A stretch of DNA of 64,000 nucleotides from an uncultured Collinsella sp. Its GTDB lineage: Bacteria > Actinomycetota > Coriobacteriia > Coriobacteriales > Coriobacteriaceae. This document shows positions 10,733-19,853 of this stretch, piece by piece. Where the stretch lies: contig CAUESV010000001.1 of assembly GCA_959020715.1 (NCBI GenBank), positions 1-64,000 of the forward strand. Reading direction: 5' to 3'. Made by a program: the position numbers and the translations under genes. A model generated the notes under the pieces. It was given only the letters and a program-made list of their open reading frames with translations, was not told the DNA's origin and ran no database searches. Within the stretch, counting starts at the first letter, position 1. Each line of letters begins with the position of its first letter.

Positions 10733-10772
10733 GGACAGAGCTATGTATGGCTAATCGCCGTGTGTCTACGAG

Positions 10773-10916
10773 CTACTCCTCGACGAGCTCAAACTGATCG
10801 GGACCGACGCCGCAGACCGGGCACACGTAGTCCTCGGGCAGCTCGGGCGTGTCGACCTCAACCTCGTAACCGCAAACGGTGCACACGAACTTATACGTCT
10901 TCTTTTCCTCAGCCAT
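10773..10916 (-). CDS. Rubredoxin-like protein
   Basis: 47 aa, starting MAEEKKTYKFVCTVCGYEVE. Two CxxC knuckles (CTVCGY near residues 12-17 and CPVCGV near 34-39) are spaced as in rubredoxins for a single Fe(SCys)4 centre. The C-terminus is acidic. The protein is slightly shorter than typical rubredoxins and lacks some of the aromatic core, so 'rubredoxin-like' is safest. It follows the flavin reductase gene by 88 bp on the same strand. That pairing suggests an electron-transfer couple in oxygen, NO or peroxide detoxification of an anaerobe. Confidence 0.85.
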   Translation of the reverse strand: MAEEKKTYKFVCTVCGYEVEVDTPELPEDYVCPVCGVGPDQFELVEE

Positions 10917-11004
10917 GATGTTCTCCTCTCGAACGTGACTGCTGGTGTACTTGCTTATTAGTATATATTCTCAATAATATTATACAAGTAGTTTTACAGC
11001 ATTT

Positions 11005-11508
11005 CTAGCCTTGGTACGAAGACGCCTTGGGCGGCGTCTTGCCCTTCAGTACCTTGTGGTAGTAGTCATAGGTCAACGGTGTCTCGCCGCTCAGACGCTC
11101 GGCATCCTCAACCTCCCCGACAAACAGCAGATGCGTGCCCACGTCCACGGTGTCGATCAGACGGCAGCTAAACAGCGCTGCCGCATGCTCGGGAACATAG
11201 GGCATACCCAGTGCGGTCTCACGCGTCTCGTACTTGGCAAATTTGTCATAGTCGTTGCTGGTGCGGAATCCAAAGTTGCCGATGTAGAGCATGTCGGCGG
11301 TCTGATCGATCACGGTCAGCGCAAAAGCCTTGGCAGACGAGATAACACCAGACGTGACATTCTCCTTGTTCACGGCAACCGAGATGCGCGGCGGCGCGGA
11401 CGTCACCTGCACCGCGGTGTTGATGACGCAGCCGGCACGCAGCCCGTCGGCCGCAGCACTCACCACATACAGGCCGCTCGGCATCGTAAAGAACGCAGTT
11501 TTGTCCAT
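11005..11508 (-). CDS. Flavin reductase-like FMN-binding protein
   Basis: 167 aa, starting MDKTAFFTMPSGLYVVSAA. The ATG at 11508 has a GGGGAGTGGTCGTT leader; longer in-frame starts run back through the smpB terminator. It has the split-barrel flavin reductase pattern: the SGLYVVSA strand, GCVINTAVQVTSAPPRISVAV, then NFGFRTSNDYDKF and the C-terminal HLLFVGEVEDAE strand. These proteins bind FMN and move electrons from NAD(P)H or to rubredoxin. It is next to a rubredoxin gene, as in the high-molecular-weight rubredoxins of clostridia where the two domains are fused. Confidence 0.85.
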   Translation of the reverse strand: MDKTAFFTMPSGLYVVSAAADGLRAGCVINTAVQVTSAPPRISVAVNKENVTSGVISSAKAFALTVIDQTADMLYIGNFGFRTSNDYDKFAKYETRETALGMPYVPEHAAALFSCRLIDTVDVGTHLLFVGEVEDAERLSGETPLTYDYYHKVLKGKTPPKASSYQG

Positions 11509-11559
11509 AACGACCACTCCCCTAACCCGGAATTGAACCTCATGGATGTATGTACCCAC

Positions 11560-11590
11560 AAAAAAGACGGCGCCCATACCGGACGCCGCC
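11560..11590 (-). terminator. Intrinsic terminator after smpB
   Basis: On the minus strand a GC-rich 10-bp stem (11581-11590 with 11566-11575, including G-U pairs) is followed by TTTTTT. Confidence 0.75.
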
Positions 11591-11664
11591 TTTGAGAAAT
11601 ATGTGTCAAAACAGTTAGGAAGACGGGACGGCCGCAGCAGGCCGCCTCTCCGCAAGCCATGTGC

Positions 11665-12135
11665 CTAGCGGTTGCGCTCCTTGAGCGCGCGATCGATTTC
11701 GCGCTGAACGTCGCGCTTGGCCATGTCTTCGCGCTTGTCGTAGAGCTTTTTGCCGCGGCCCAGGCCCAACAGCAACTTCACGCGACCATCGGTATTAAAG
11801 TAGAGCTCCAGCGGCACCAGGGCATAGCCGCGGTTGCGCAGTTTGCCGTCAAGAAAATCAATCTCCTTGCGATGCAGCAGCAGACGGCGACGGCGATCGG
11901 GGTCACGGTTCCACACGCCACCGTGGCTGTAAGGGTGAATATGCAGCCCCACCAGCCAACACTCGCCACCGCGAATCAGCGCAAAGGTGTCAGTGATCTG
12001 ACAGGCGCGCTCGCGAATCGACTTGACCTCGGTACCGCTCAGTTCAATGCCGCATTCGAGCGTCTCGTCGATAAAGTACTCGTGATGCGCCGAGCGATTC
12101 TTGGAGATGAGCTTGCGCTCGCGCTTACTGGGCAT
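11665..12135 (-). CDS. smpB: SsrA-binding protein
   Basis: 156 aa, standard length. It binds tmRNA and brings it to stalled ribosomes for trans-translation. Visible family features: N-terminal NRSAHHEYFI, then ELSGTEVKSIRE, the central HIHPYSHGG loop, RRRRLLLHRKEID, and a basic C-terminal tail ending IDRALKERNR. The ATG at 12135 lies inside the end of the upstream TPR gene (11-nt overlap), indicating translational coupling. No tmRNA gene is seen in this window. Confidence 0.95.
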   Translation of the reverse strand: MPSKRERKLISKNRSAHHEYFIDETLECGIELSGTEVKSIRERACQITDTFALIRGGECWLVGLHIHPYSHGGVWNRDPDRRRRLLLHRKEIDFLDGKLRNRGYALVPLELYFNTDGRVKLLLGLGRGKKLYDKREDMAKRDVQREIDRALKERNR

Positions 12136-13042
12136 CGTCGGCCTCCTTGACACCGTCGGCGCCCTTGTCGGCACCTGCGCGCTTAGCCTTGCGCTCGGCG
12201 TTGAGCTCGGCATCGCTCTCGCGCACCAGCTTAATGATCGCCGCGCATGCCTCCTCGCCCACCAGGTCGCGGGCACGGACCGTCAGGCGCGTAGCCTCCT
12301 GCTTGTCACCGTCGCTCGCGGCGTCGGTCGCACACATGATCAGGCAAATGGCAATCTCGGCCGAAGGCGAGGTCGGAACACCCTGCAACGACAACTCGCC
12401 CATCACGTGCTCGTCACTCTCCTCGGCGGCATCGGGATAGGCAGCATGGATTTTGTTGAGCAGGCGCGTCGTATGCGCATCGCCAGGGGCCAAGCGCAGC
12501 GCCAGGCGCGCGCAGCCCACGGCCGCCGACACGTTCTCGGTCTCGGGCTCAAGGAAATACTGGCCCAAGTTGGCGTAGGCGCGGGCGGCGCACTTGCCGT
12601 CGCTCGCACGCTCCAGCACCGAAAACGAAAGCGAAGCCCATTCCTGCTTGTCCTCGAGCGCACGGAACAGCTCGGCCAGATCCAGTCGGTAGTTGCAGTT
12701 CATGGGGTCCCAGCGCACAGCCTGCATCAGGGCATTACGAGCGCTCACATAATCCTGCTGGCGAATGTAGGCAAAAGCCATGTCGGAATACAGGCGGTCA
12801 AAGGGCACCTCGACCTGCACCAGCTCGCGCGGATCCTTTTCCACGCGACGATACGCCAGACGCTCAAACTTGCTATCGAAGCTAAAGTACTGGCGGTTCT
12901 CCTCCGTCTTGCACTCGGCATCGATATACTCCTCGGCGAGCTCCACCAGACGCTCCAACAGCGGCGTCGCCGTAGCCAGGTCGCCCTGCGCCAGATAGTT
13001 CTCGGCATACGTGATGTCTTCCAAGCTGATAGGCAGGTCCAT
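12125..13042 (-). CDS. TPR-repeat protein
   Basis: 305 aa. It consists of paired helices with TPR-like spacing, for example SDMAFAYIRQQDYVSARNAL, NYRLDLAELFRALEDKQEWA and ARAYANLGQYFLEPE. There is no signal peptide or membrane segment, and the C-terminus is a charged low-complexity tail. TPR domains mediate protein-protein contacts; no specific role can be given. GGAG lies before the ATG at 13042, and the stop overlaps smpB, so it is the first gene of a two-gene unit. Confidence 0.75.
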   Translation of the reverse strand: MDLPISLEDITYAENYLAQGDLATATPLLERLVELAEEYIDAECKTEENRQYFSFDSKFERLAYRRVEKDPRELVQVEVPFDRLYSDMAFAYIRQQDYVSARNALMQAVRWDPMNCNYRLDLAELFRALEDKQEWASLSFSVLERASDGKCAARAYANLGQYFLEPETENVSAAVGCARLALRLAPGDAHTTRLLNKIHAAYPDAAEESDEHVMGELSLQGVPTSPSAEIAICLIMCATDAASDGDKQEATRLTVRARDLVGEEACAAIIKLVRESDAELNAERKAKRAGADKGADGVKEADDAQ

Positions 13043-13105
13043 GACAACTCCTCGGTCCGGGCGGCAGACTCAACGCGCGCCTTAAATATCGGTCAATACA
13101 CAAAA

Positions 13106-13129
13106 CCCGGGTCTCTTACGAGGCCCGGG
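13106..13129 (-). terminator. Intrinsic terminator after tRNA-Glu
   Basis: CCCGGG (13106-13111) pairs with CCCGGG (13124-13129), extended by four weaker pairs. The minus strand continues TTTTGTGTATTG. Confidence 0.75.
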
Positions 13130-13139
13130 CGTTCAATTT

Positions 13140-13216
13140 TGGTAGCCCGTACCAGATTCGAACTGGTGATCTCCGCCTTGAGAGGGCGGCGTCCTAAACC
13201 GCTAGACGAACGGGCC
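13140..13216 (-). tRNA. tRNA-Glu (anticodon CTC)
   Basis: The minus strand folds as a full cloverleaf of 77 nt with encoded CCA. The acceptor is GGCCCGT with ACGGGCT (one G-U pair), and the T arm contains GGTTCGAATC-type sequence. The anticodon stem CCGCC/GGCGG encloses the loop CTCTCAA with anticodon CTC, which reads GAG. It lies 17 bp after tRNA-Gln and is followed by a terminator. Confidence 0.95.
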
Positions 13217-13233
13217 ATATGTAGCAAATGCAA

Positions 13234-13307
13234 TGGCTGGGATGGAGGGAGTCGAACCCCCATTGACGGAACCAGAATCCGCTGTCCTGCCATTAGACGA
13301 CATCCCA
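13234..13307 (-). tRNA. tRNA-Gln (anticodon CTG)
   Basis: 74 nt with encoded CCA. The acceptor is TGGGATG with CATCCCA, discriminator G. The anticodon loop TTCTGGT gives anticodon CTG, which reads CAG. The T loop is GGTTCGACTC. It is transcribed leftwards ahead of tRNA-Glu. Confidence 0.95.
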
Positions 13308-13351
13308 ATGACTGCATCGCTGCGCTCGGCTGTGCCTTTGCGCAAGAAAGA

Positions 13352-13380
13352 AATATACGGGAAGTCTCGCCGTGACGCAA
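13352..13380 (-). promoter_or_regulatory. Promoter of the tRNA-Gln/tRNA-Glu unit
   Basis: On the minus strand, TTGCGT (13375-13380), a 17-nt spacer, then TATATT (13352-13357). It lies 45 bp upstream of mature tRNA-Gln. Confidence 0.7.
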
Positions 13381-13583
13381 GCCCCAATTTTGACTTTTTT
13401 GAAATTCAGTCAAATTGGCCTAATTTAGTCCAACCCGTGAAGGACCTGTGAAGCCAACCGCTGTACACGAAGGGCAAGACGCCGCGAGCGGTAGCCGTCA
13501 ACCGTTGGCAGATTCTACCGCGAAAACGATAGCACCAGGCAACACAATCGAAGTATCAATGATCACGTAGATATCGAGGCGCC

Positions 13584-13994
13584 ATGGACGAAGAGCTTGA
13601 TTACCTATGGGAGACCCTGGGCCTCGAGATCACTGCTAACCTTTGGCCCGAACGGGACAAAATCCATCCCACACTGCGCCCCGCCATCACGGTGATGCAG
13701 GCAAACTACCGCCGTGCATCCTTTTTGATCATGCGGATGTCATGGCACGCGGGACTCCCCGACCTTAAGCGAATCCAGGCAAGCCTCGTCGAGCTGTCCG
13801 GTATGCCGACCGTCATATCCGAGGCGCACCTGGAGCAGCGCCAGCGCGAGCGACTGCAACAGCAGCGGATTCCCTTTATCTGCCCCGGCGTTCAGGCATA
13901 TCTGCCCTTTATGGACGAGGAGTACTGGAGCGGCAAGCCCAGCAAGCACGTAAAGGTCTACGATCCGCACGAATGGGCACAGCTCAAGGATTGA
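13584..13994 (+). CDS. Hypothetical protein, possibly MarR-like winged helix fragment
   Basis: 136 aa, starting MDEELDYLWETLGLEITANL. No signal or membrane segment. The C-terminal segment LQQQRIPFICPGVQAYLPFM resembles a stretch I associate with some proteins annotated as MarR-type regulators, which also have an IPF-VPG-Q-YLP motif, but I cannot confirm a helix-turn-helix. GAGGCGCC precedes the ATG. It is transcribed alone, between the tRNA promoter and the convergent ArsC-like gene. A weak hairpin (CGTCCC 14022 with GGGACG 14051) follows. Confidence 0.6.
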   Translation: MDEELDYLWETLGLEITANLWPERDKIHPTLRPAITVMQANYRRASFLIMRMSWHAGLPDLKRIQASLVELSGMPTVISEAHLEQRQRERLQQQRIPFICPGVQAYLPFMDEEYWSGKPSKHVKVYDPHEWAQLKD

Positions 13995-14066
13995 GCCGAG
14001 CGAGCCCGCCGATGGAAAACACGTCCCACCCTGAGTACTCAAAACGGGACGCACTTTCTGCAGCCG

Positions 14067-14426
14067 CTACAGTAACGCCTCAGCCCAAGCCGATTCCCTA
14101 AAGCCGGGAATCGCAAAGTCGTCGCCCACCAGCAGCGGACGCTTGACCAGCATGCCGTCGGTCGCCAGCAGCTCGTAGCACTCCCGATCCGTCATGCCCG
14201 CATCCAGACGCGCCTTCAGGCCCAGCTCTCGATATTTCATGCCCGACGAATTAAAGAAGCGCCGCACCGGCAGCCCCGAACGAGCAATCCAGGTCGCAAG
14301 CTCATCAGCCGTGGGATTGTCCAAAACGATATCGCGGTCGATATACTCTACCCCGTGTTCGTCCAGCCATGCCTTGGCCTTCTTACAGGTCGAGCACTTG
14401 GGATATTCAACAAACAGTACGGTCAT
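14067..14426 (-). CDS. ArsC/Spx-family thioredoxin-fold protein
   Basis: 119 aa from the ATG at 14426 (GGAGGATTCCC just upstream). The N-terminus TVLFVEYPKCSTCKKAKAW has the CxxC of the Spx/ArsC-related family. It continues with DIVLDNPTADEL, the RRFFNSSGMKYRELGL segment and LLVGDDFAIPGFRE, typical of YffB/ArsC-like proteins in Firmicutes and actinobacteria. Members are arsenate-reductase-like or Spx-like. No ars genes are nearby, so a redox role is as likely as arsenate reduction. Confidence 0.85.
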   Translation of the reverse strand: MTVLFVEYPKCSTCKKAKAWLDEHGVEYIDRDIVLDNPTADELATWIARSGLPVRRFFNSSGMKYRELGLKARLDAGMTDRECYELLATDGMLVKRPLLVGDDFAIPGFRESAWAEALL

Positions 14427-14518
14427 GGGAATCCTCCGAATACAGATCGGCCAACGCAGGCACACGCCACACGAGGCGCCTTCGTATGATGGGCCAATTG
14501 TAGCCCACGGGTCACACG

Positions 14519-15571
14519 CTAAACGAACCGTACCCCGAATCCGCGTTTGACGAACGGCAGCAGTTCCATTGCCTCGGGCGTGATATGGCCCGCAACGTTC
14601 ATGCGCTCGTCACCGGGAAGATCGACCCGCGCAATCTCAAGCTCGCCTTCGTAGCGCCCATATCCGCTATTGCTCACAGCAATCGACCCCGCCTTTCGAA
14701 ACAGGCCGGCTCCGGCATCCGTCGGCACGGAATCAGGCTTAAGCGTCGTGCGTGACTCCTGAGATCTAAAGATGAGGACGCTCGAGTCGGGCCGGTCGTG
14801 ATGAATCTGCCCGCGCACATAGGCATAACCGGGCTCAAGCTCGCATTGCAGATCCACGCATCCGGCGGAAACTTGAGCAAACTGCACCCAGCCCGCATCG
14901 GAAAGATCGGGGTCGCCGACCAACACAATGTCGCAATCGGCGCCATGTGCAAGCTCAAGCATATTGAGAGCAACCTTTGACGCGCGACCGCGCTGCGCCT
15001 CGACCGTCGGCAGCCCCTCGAATACCGGCCCGCGAACGTTAGCATCACCCGGCACAAAAGCCATGATTTCGAATCCAAGCGCCGCAAGACGAAGATTCGT
15101 CCGAGCAATGTCCTCCAGAGCTAAACCGGTATAAGGCTTGGGGTAAAAATTGTGGCAGGCGGCAAAACGAGTCACATCGGCACCGGCCTCACGCCACGAT
15201 GCGATTTCATCAGAACTCACCGTCGATGCATTGACCACAATGCGAAATACACCGGACAGCTCCGCGACCCGCTGGGCGCTAAAGCCATAGTCCAAACGAA
15301 GGTATTCCAACCCCAGATCGCGCAGGTCTTCGATGCGCTCAAGCCCGAGCAAATCGCACGTGCGCGGTCCCACATCGGCAATGAGCGCAATGCCGTGGGC
15401 GGAAAGCAGCGACAGCACATGACGGACCTTATCGGCATACGCCGCTCCCCCATCCTCGGGAATATGCAGCGAGGTGAACGCATAGCGCGCACCCGCCGCG
15501 GCACCACGCTCAATCGTCCGCTCAATATCCTGCAGAGGGCTGGAAAGATAAATCGAAATACCCGTTTTCAC
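14519..15571 (-). CDS. mupG: 6-phospho-N-acetylmuramidase (DUF871 family, MupG)
   Basis: 350 aa, starting with GTG at 15571. The N-terminal TIM-barrel part begins MKTGISIYLSSPLQDIER and contains TSLHIPEDGG, LRLDYGFS and ACHNFYPKPYTGL. The C-terminal cyclophilin-like half contains the GYAYVRGQIHHDRPDS stretch. MupG cleaves MurNAc-6P-GlcNAc taken up by the PTS and releases MurNAc-6P for MurQ. It is last in a murR-murQ-EIIBC-mupG cluster. Its Shine-Dalgarno (AAAGGAG) follows directly after the U-tract of a terminator hairpin, so it probably relies on read-through. Confidence 0.88.
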   Translation of the reverse strand: MKTGISIYLSSPLQDIERTIERGAAAGARYAFTSLHIPEDGGAAYADKVRHVLSLLSAHGIALIADVGPRTCDLLGLERIEDLRDLGLEYLRLDYGFSAQRVAELSGVFRIVVNASTVSSDEIASWREAGADVTRFAACHNFYPKPYTGLALEDIARTNLRLAALGFEIMAFVPGDANVRGPVFEGLPTVEAQRGRASKVALNMLELAHGADCDIVLVGDPDLSDAGWVQFAQVSAGCVDLQCELEPGYAYVRGQIHHDRPDSSVLIFRSQESRTTLKPDSVPTDAGAGLFRKAGSIAVSNSGYGRYEGELEIARVDLPGDERMNVAGHITPEAMELLPFVKRGFGVRFV

Positions 15572-15587
15572 GCTTCAACGCTCCTTT

Positions 15588-15621
15588 AAAAAAGGCCGGC
15601 GGAGCAGTTAGCCCCGCCGGC
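15588..15621 (-). terminator. Terminator-like hairpin directly before the mupG ribosome site
   Basis: Stem GCCGGCGG (15595-15602) with CCGCCGGC (15614-15621), followed on the minus strand by CTTTTTTAAAGGAG. The U-tract and the mupG Shine-Dalgarno are only a few bases apart, leaving no room for a separate promoter. It is either an operon-internal terminator or an attenuator. Confidence 0.75.
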
Positions 15622-15688
15622 ACAACCATAGCATCAAGAAATCTGCCGCGCGCCGCGAACACCGAGCAACACGGCTCGCGATATCAAA

Positions 15689-17119
15689 CTACTCGCCAAA
15701 GAACTCATTGATCTTCTGCTCGTCGACGCCAAAGAACCACGTCAGGACAAAGCCGGCGGCATAGGCAAGCAGCATAGCGGCAACGTAGCCGAGCTGCTGG
15801 CCAGGAACGACGATCAGCAGGCCAAACAGACCGGAAACGCCCTGAGAAACCGTGCCGACGTGAAGCAGCGCCGCGAGCGCGCCGCCAAATCCGGCACCCA
15901 GGCAAGCCGTCACAAACGGACGAACGAGCGGCAGCGTAACAGCATACATCAGAGGCTCGCCCACACCCAGGATTCCAACGGGAATGGACTCTGCGACGTA
16001 CTTCTTGAGCTTGGCGTTCTTGGTCTTAAAGTACAGCGCCAAACCGGCACCGACCTGGCCGCCGCCAGCCATCATAAGGATGGGAAGCAGGTAATTGATA
16101 CCCTTGGTAGCGCCGTCGGGATCGTTGAGCATAGCGTGGATCGGCGTGAGCGCCTGATGCAGGCCGACGGACACCAGCGGCAAGAAGCCTGCCGACAGGA
16201 TATAGCCGCCCAGGACGCCCAGCTTCTCGAAGATAAAGGTCAAAACGCTAAAGATGGCAGTCGTCAGCCATGCGCCAACCGGCTGGATGACGAGCATCAG
16301 AGCAAAGGCGCCGATGATGAGCACCAGCAGCGGGGACAAGAACGTGTCGAGTGCGTTGGGCATAACCTTGCGAATCTGACGCTCCATCCAGGCAAAAAAT
16401 GCACCAGCGATGAGAGCCGCGATCATGCCGCCCGCCGCGGGATTGTACTGCGCATTGGTGAGCGGCAGCAGAATGGCAGTGGCAGGATCAGCCGCGCCAG
16501 GCGCAAGCAGGGGCATGGCACTGTTGGCGATACACATCATGCCGGCGATGCCGCCCAGCGCAGCGGAGCCACCAAACTCACGTGCCGCGTTATAGCCCAC
16601 CAAGATGGGCAGATAGGAAAACAGGGCCCAGCCCATGGAACGAATGCCCTGGTACCACCACTCGCCTGCAAGCGCACCTGCCGTCGAGACGTTAATGACG
16701 TTGCAGATACCGTTGATGAGGCCAGCCGCAATGATGCCGGGAAGCAGGGCGACGAAGACATTGGAAATCTTCTTGAGGAAGGCCTGAACCGGCTTGGACT
16801 CGTATTTGGCCTTCTGCACGGCCTTGTTTGTGGCTGCAGCGTCAACCACGCTCTCGTCGGCAACGCCTTTCGCAAGGCCGGTGAGCTTGGAGAACTCCTC
16901 GAGCACCTTATTCACCTTGCCCGGACCCAGCACGATCTGCATCGTGTCGTCCTCGACCAGGCCCATCACGCCGTCGAGCGCCTTAATACCCTCCGTGTCG
17001 ACGTTGCTCGTGTCTTTGACGGTCACGCGCAGGCGCGTCATGCACGCCGCGTTTGCGAGCACGTTGTCTTTACCGCCCAAAAGGTCCAACAGCTTTTGGG
17101 CCAGCTCTTTGTTCGTCAT
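15689..17119 (-). CDS. murP: PTS transporter EIIBC, MurNAc-type
   Basis: 476 aa. The N-terminal EIIB domain (about 1-85) carries the phosphorylation cysteine in NAACMTRLRVTV. A linker leads to a membrane EIIC domain with about ten hydrophobic segments, including PGIIAAGLINGICNVINV and SVGLHQALTPIHAMLND. It imports and phosphorylates N-acetylmuramic acid, or here probably MurNAc-GlcNAc, because MupG is encoded next door. No EIIA domain is present, so a separate EIIA must serve it. Position between murQ and mupG supports the substrate call; sequence alone gives only the glucose/sucrose superfamily. Confidence 0.85.
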   Translation of the reverse strand: MTNKELAQKLLDLLGGKDNVLANAACMTRLRVTVKDTSNVDTEGIKALDGVMGLVEDDTMQIVLGPGKVNKVLEEFSKLTGLAKGVADESVVDAAATNKAVQKAKYESKPVQAFLKKISNVFVALLPGIIAAGLINGICNVINVSTAGALAGEWWYQGIRSMGWALFSYLPILVGYNAAREFGGSAALGGIAGMMCIANSAMPLLAPGAADPATAILLPLTNAQYNPAAGGMIAALIAGAFFAWMERQIRKVMPNALDTFLSPLLVLIIGAFALMLVIQPVGAWLTTAIFSVLTFIFEKLGVLGGYILSAGFLPLVSVGLHQALTPIHAMLNDPDGATKGINYLLPILMMAGGGQVGAGLALYFKTKNAKLKKYVAESIPVGILGVGEPLMYAVTLPLVRPFVTACLGAGFGGALAALLHVGTVSQGVSGLFGLLIVVPGQQLGYVAAMLLAYAAGFVLTWFFGVDEQKINEFFGE

Positions 17120-17176
17120 AACTCCTCCTTGTATTGGGTATCTCGTCTGGATGTCATATCAGCTCACGCCGCGCAC

Positions 17177-18100
<924 letters not shown>

Positions 18101-18110
18101 TTCATTCACC

Positions 18111-18962
18111 TCATCTTTCCTGTTTCTTGATGTAGTTTTGCTTAATGACATGCGTCGCCCGTTCGTAGTCGCTGGCAACGTAAGCAGCGTACAGGGCATC
18201 GACAACCATTAGCTGGGCCATACGCGAAGCCATGGCGCCGCTGCGGACCAAGGGTTCACTCGCAGCGACGCCGAGCACGGCATCGGCCATGGTGGCAAGC
18301 TTGGATGATCCATCTACTTTGGTCACGGCCACAACGGGACAGTTGTGACGTTGAGCCTCGGCGGTGCAGTCCAGTACCTCTTGCGTCAAGCCCGAGTAGC
18401 TAAAGGCAATTGCCATATCGCCCTCATGCATGTTCTTGGCACACAAGAGTTGATCATGCCAGTCGTCGTACAGATGGCACTCTTTGTCGACACGCATGAG
18501 CTTTTGCGCCAGATCGTGCGCGACCAAACGAGAGGCACCGATAGCGAACAGATTGACCGCGCGCGCCCGCTTAAGACGGGCCGCGCATCGCTCCAAGACG
18601 GTGTAATCGAGCGTTCGCGCCGTCGCCTCGATCGTACGCACGTTGCTTTTCATCACCTTCCCCACGATACGTTCGACGCTGTCATCCATGGAGATGTCCT
18701 CGAGGGCTACGTCTTTCTTGTCACCTAAGAGCGCCAGCTCGGCAATCAGTTCGCGCTGGAACTCCTTGTAGCCCGCAAAACCCAAACGCTTGCAAAAGCG
18801 CAAAATGCTCGAGGGCGAGGAGAACGTGACATCGGCAAGACCGCGGACGGGCAGCCCGACCACCTCGTGCGGATGAGCGCTTACATATGCGATGACATTG
18901 CGTTCCGCCGGGCTCGCGCTGAGCTCGCGCTCGCGAAGCCGCAAAAGCAATCCGTTTGCCAT
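18111..18962 (-). CDS. murR: MurR/RpiR-family transcriptional regulator
   Basis: 283 aa from the ATG at 18962; GGAGGTG is 9 nt upstream, and an in-frame GTG at 18971 overlaps that site. It has an N-terminal HTH_6 domain (SPAERNVIAYVSAHP, then SPSSILRFCKRLGFAGYKEF) and a C-terminal SIS domain (LFAIGASRLVAHDLAQKL and AIAFSYSGLTQEVLD). Regulators of this type bind a sugar phosphate, usually MurNAc-6P in this context. It heads the murQ-EIIBC-mupG operon, so it probably controls its own operon. Confidence 0.9.
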   Translation of the reverse strand: MANGLLLRLRERELSASPAERNVIAYVSAHPHEVVGLPVRGLADVTFSSPSSILRFCKRLGFAGYKEFQRELIAELALLGDKKDVALEDISMDDSVERIVGKVMKSNVRTIEATARTLDYTVLERCAARLKRARAVNLFAIGASRLVAHDLAQKLMRVDKECHLYDDWHDQLLCAKNMHEGDMAIAFSYSGLTQEVLDCTAEAQRHNCPVVAVTKVDGSSKLATMADAVLGVAASEPLVRSGAMASRMAQLMVVDALYAAYVASDYERATHVIKQNYIKKQER

Positions 18963-19061
18963 CTCAAACACCTCCGTTGAGAAGAATTAAAGACCAACGA
19001 ACGATTCGTACCGGATACAAACAGCTTTTGCGGTACATTGTGCCGCATCGTGGCGCACAAA

Positions 19062-19085
19062 GGGCGAGCGTTCTACCGCTCGCCC
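19062..19085 (-). terminator. Intrinsic terminator after the VanZ-like gene
   Basis: A 9-bp stem GGGCGAGCG (19062-19070) with CGCTCGCCC (19077-19085), followed by TTTGTG on the minus strand. Confidence 0.6.
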
Positions 19086-19166
19086 CTCAAATCCGACCGC
19101 TCGGAAATACGCGCGACACAAAATAATTCAACAAGGCCGCATTATCAGAAACGGGTTTGTTACCGG

Positions 19167-19748
19167 CTAGCGCCTCGCATGGGCGCCGATCGGCCGATTC
19201 GCATGGCGCACCAACGCCGCCGCCAGCAATACCAACAGCATGGCGGTGACATAGCCCGCAGCATCGAATCCTAGATCGATAACGTCGAAATGCCTGCCGG
19301 GAACAAAGATCTTATGTACCTGATCGCCAACGGAGCAGGCGGCGCAAAAGAGCAATACGGGCACGCAACGGGAGCATACGCTCCACGGACGCTTGGAAAG
19401 GCAAACCACGACCACGGAGGCGAACAATCCGACGAAGAAAAACTCTACGGCATGGGCAACGCGACGGACGTTTGTGCCCACCCACATGCGAATGGAAGCA
19501 AGTCGGCCAGACCGAACATTCGAGGCAGCCGAATCGGCGCCCCCGGTCATTCCGTTCTCCGTCTGGGCTTCACCCGTGGCATCGGCAGTCTGAACGCCCG
19601 TAGCCTGACCCTCCACCACACGCGCGGTAGACTCGCTCAGCAACGACGTCTCCACCGCATTTTGCTCCGTCAGCGCCCAGATGCCCGCCAGCGTTGCAGC
19701 GAACAGAACGATCGCGGTCCATCCGATTATTTGTTTTATGCGCGCCAA
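19167..19748 (-). CDS. VanZ-like membrane protein
   Basis: 193 aa from a TTG at 19748, chosen because AGGAGG lies 8 nt upstream; an in-frame ATG at 19790 lies upstream of that ribosome site. One N-terminal transmembrane helix (IGWTAIVLFAATLAGIWAL) is followed by a polar Thr/Gly/Ala-rich loop of about 65 residues, then three helices. The VanZ pattern is present: RRVAHAVEFFFVG, then GDQVHKIFVPGRHFDVID. The long extracytoplasmic loop is unusual for the family. Function in cell-envelope biology or glycopeptide tolerance is only by family association. Confidence 0.75.
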   Translation of the reverse strand: MARIKQIIGWTAIVLFAATLAGIWALTEQNAVETSLLSESTARVVEGQATGVQTADATGEAQTENGMTGGADSAASNVRSGRLASIRMWVGTNVRRVAHAVEFFFVGLFASVVVVCLSKRPWSVCSRCVPVLLFCAACSVGDQVHKIFVPGRHFDVIDLGFDAAGYVTAMLLVLLAAALVRHANRPIGAHARR

Positions 19749-19853
19749 GGGCCAACCTCCTTTTTTGAATATCAGCGAGTGTAGCCCCAAATGACATCGT
19801 CACCGTATCAAAATTTGAATCGCAACAGGAAGCGACAAAGCGACGCAGACCCC

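Noticed and set aside
13140..13307. tRNA genes as an integration site for a mobile element
   Set aside because: Both tRNAs are intact with promoter and terminator, and there is no integrase or direct repeat next to them.
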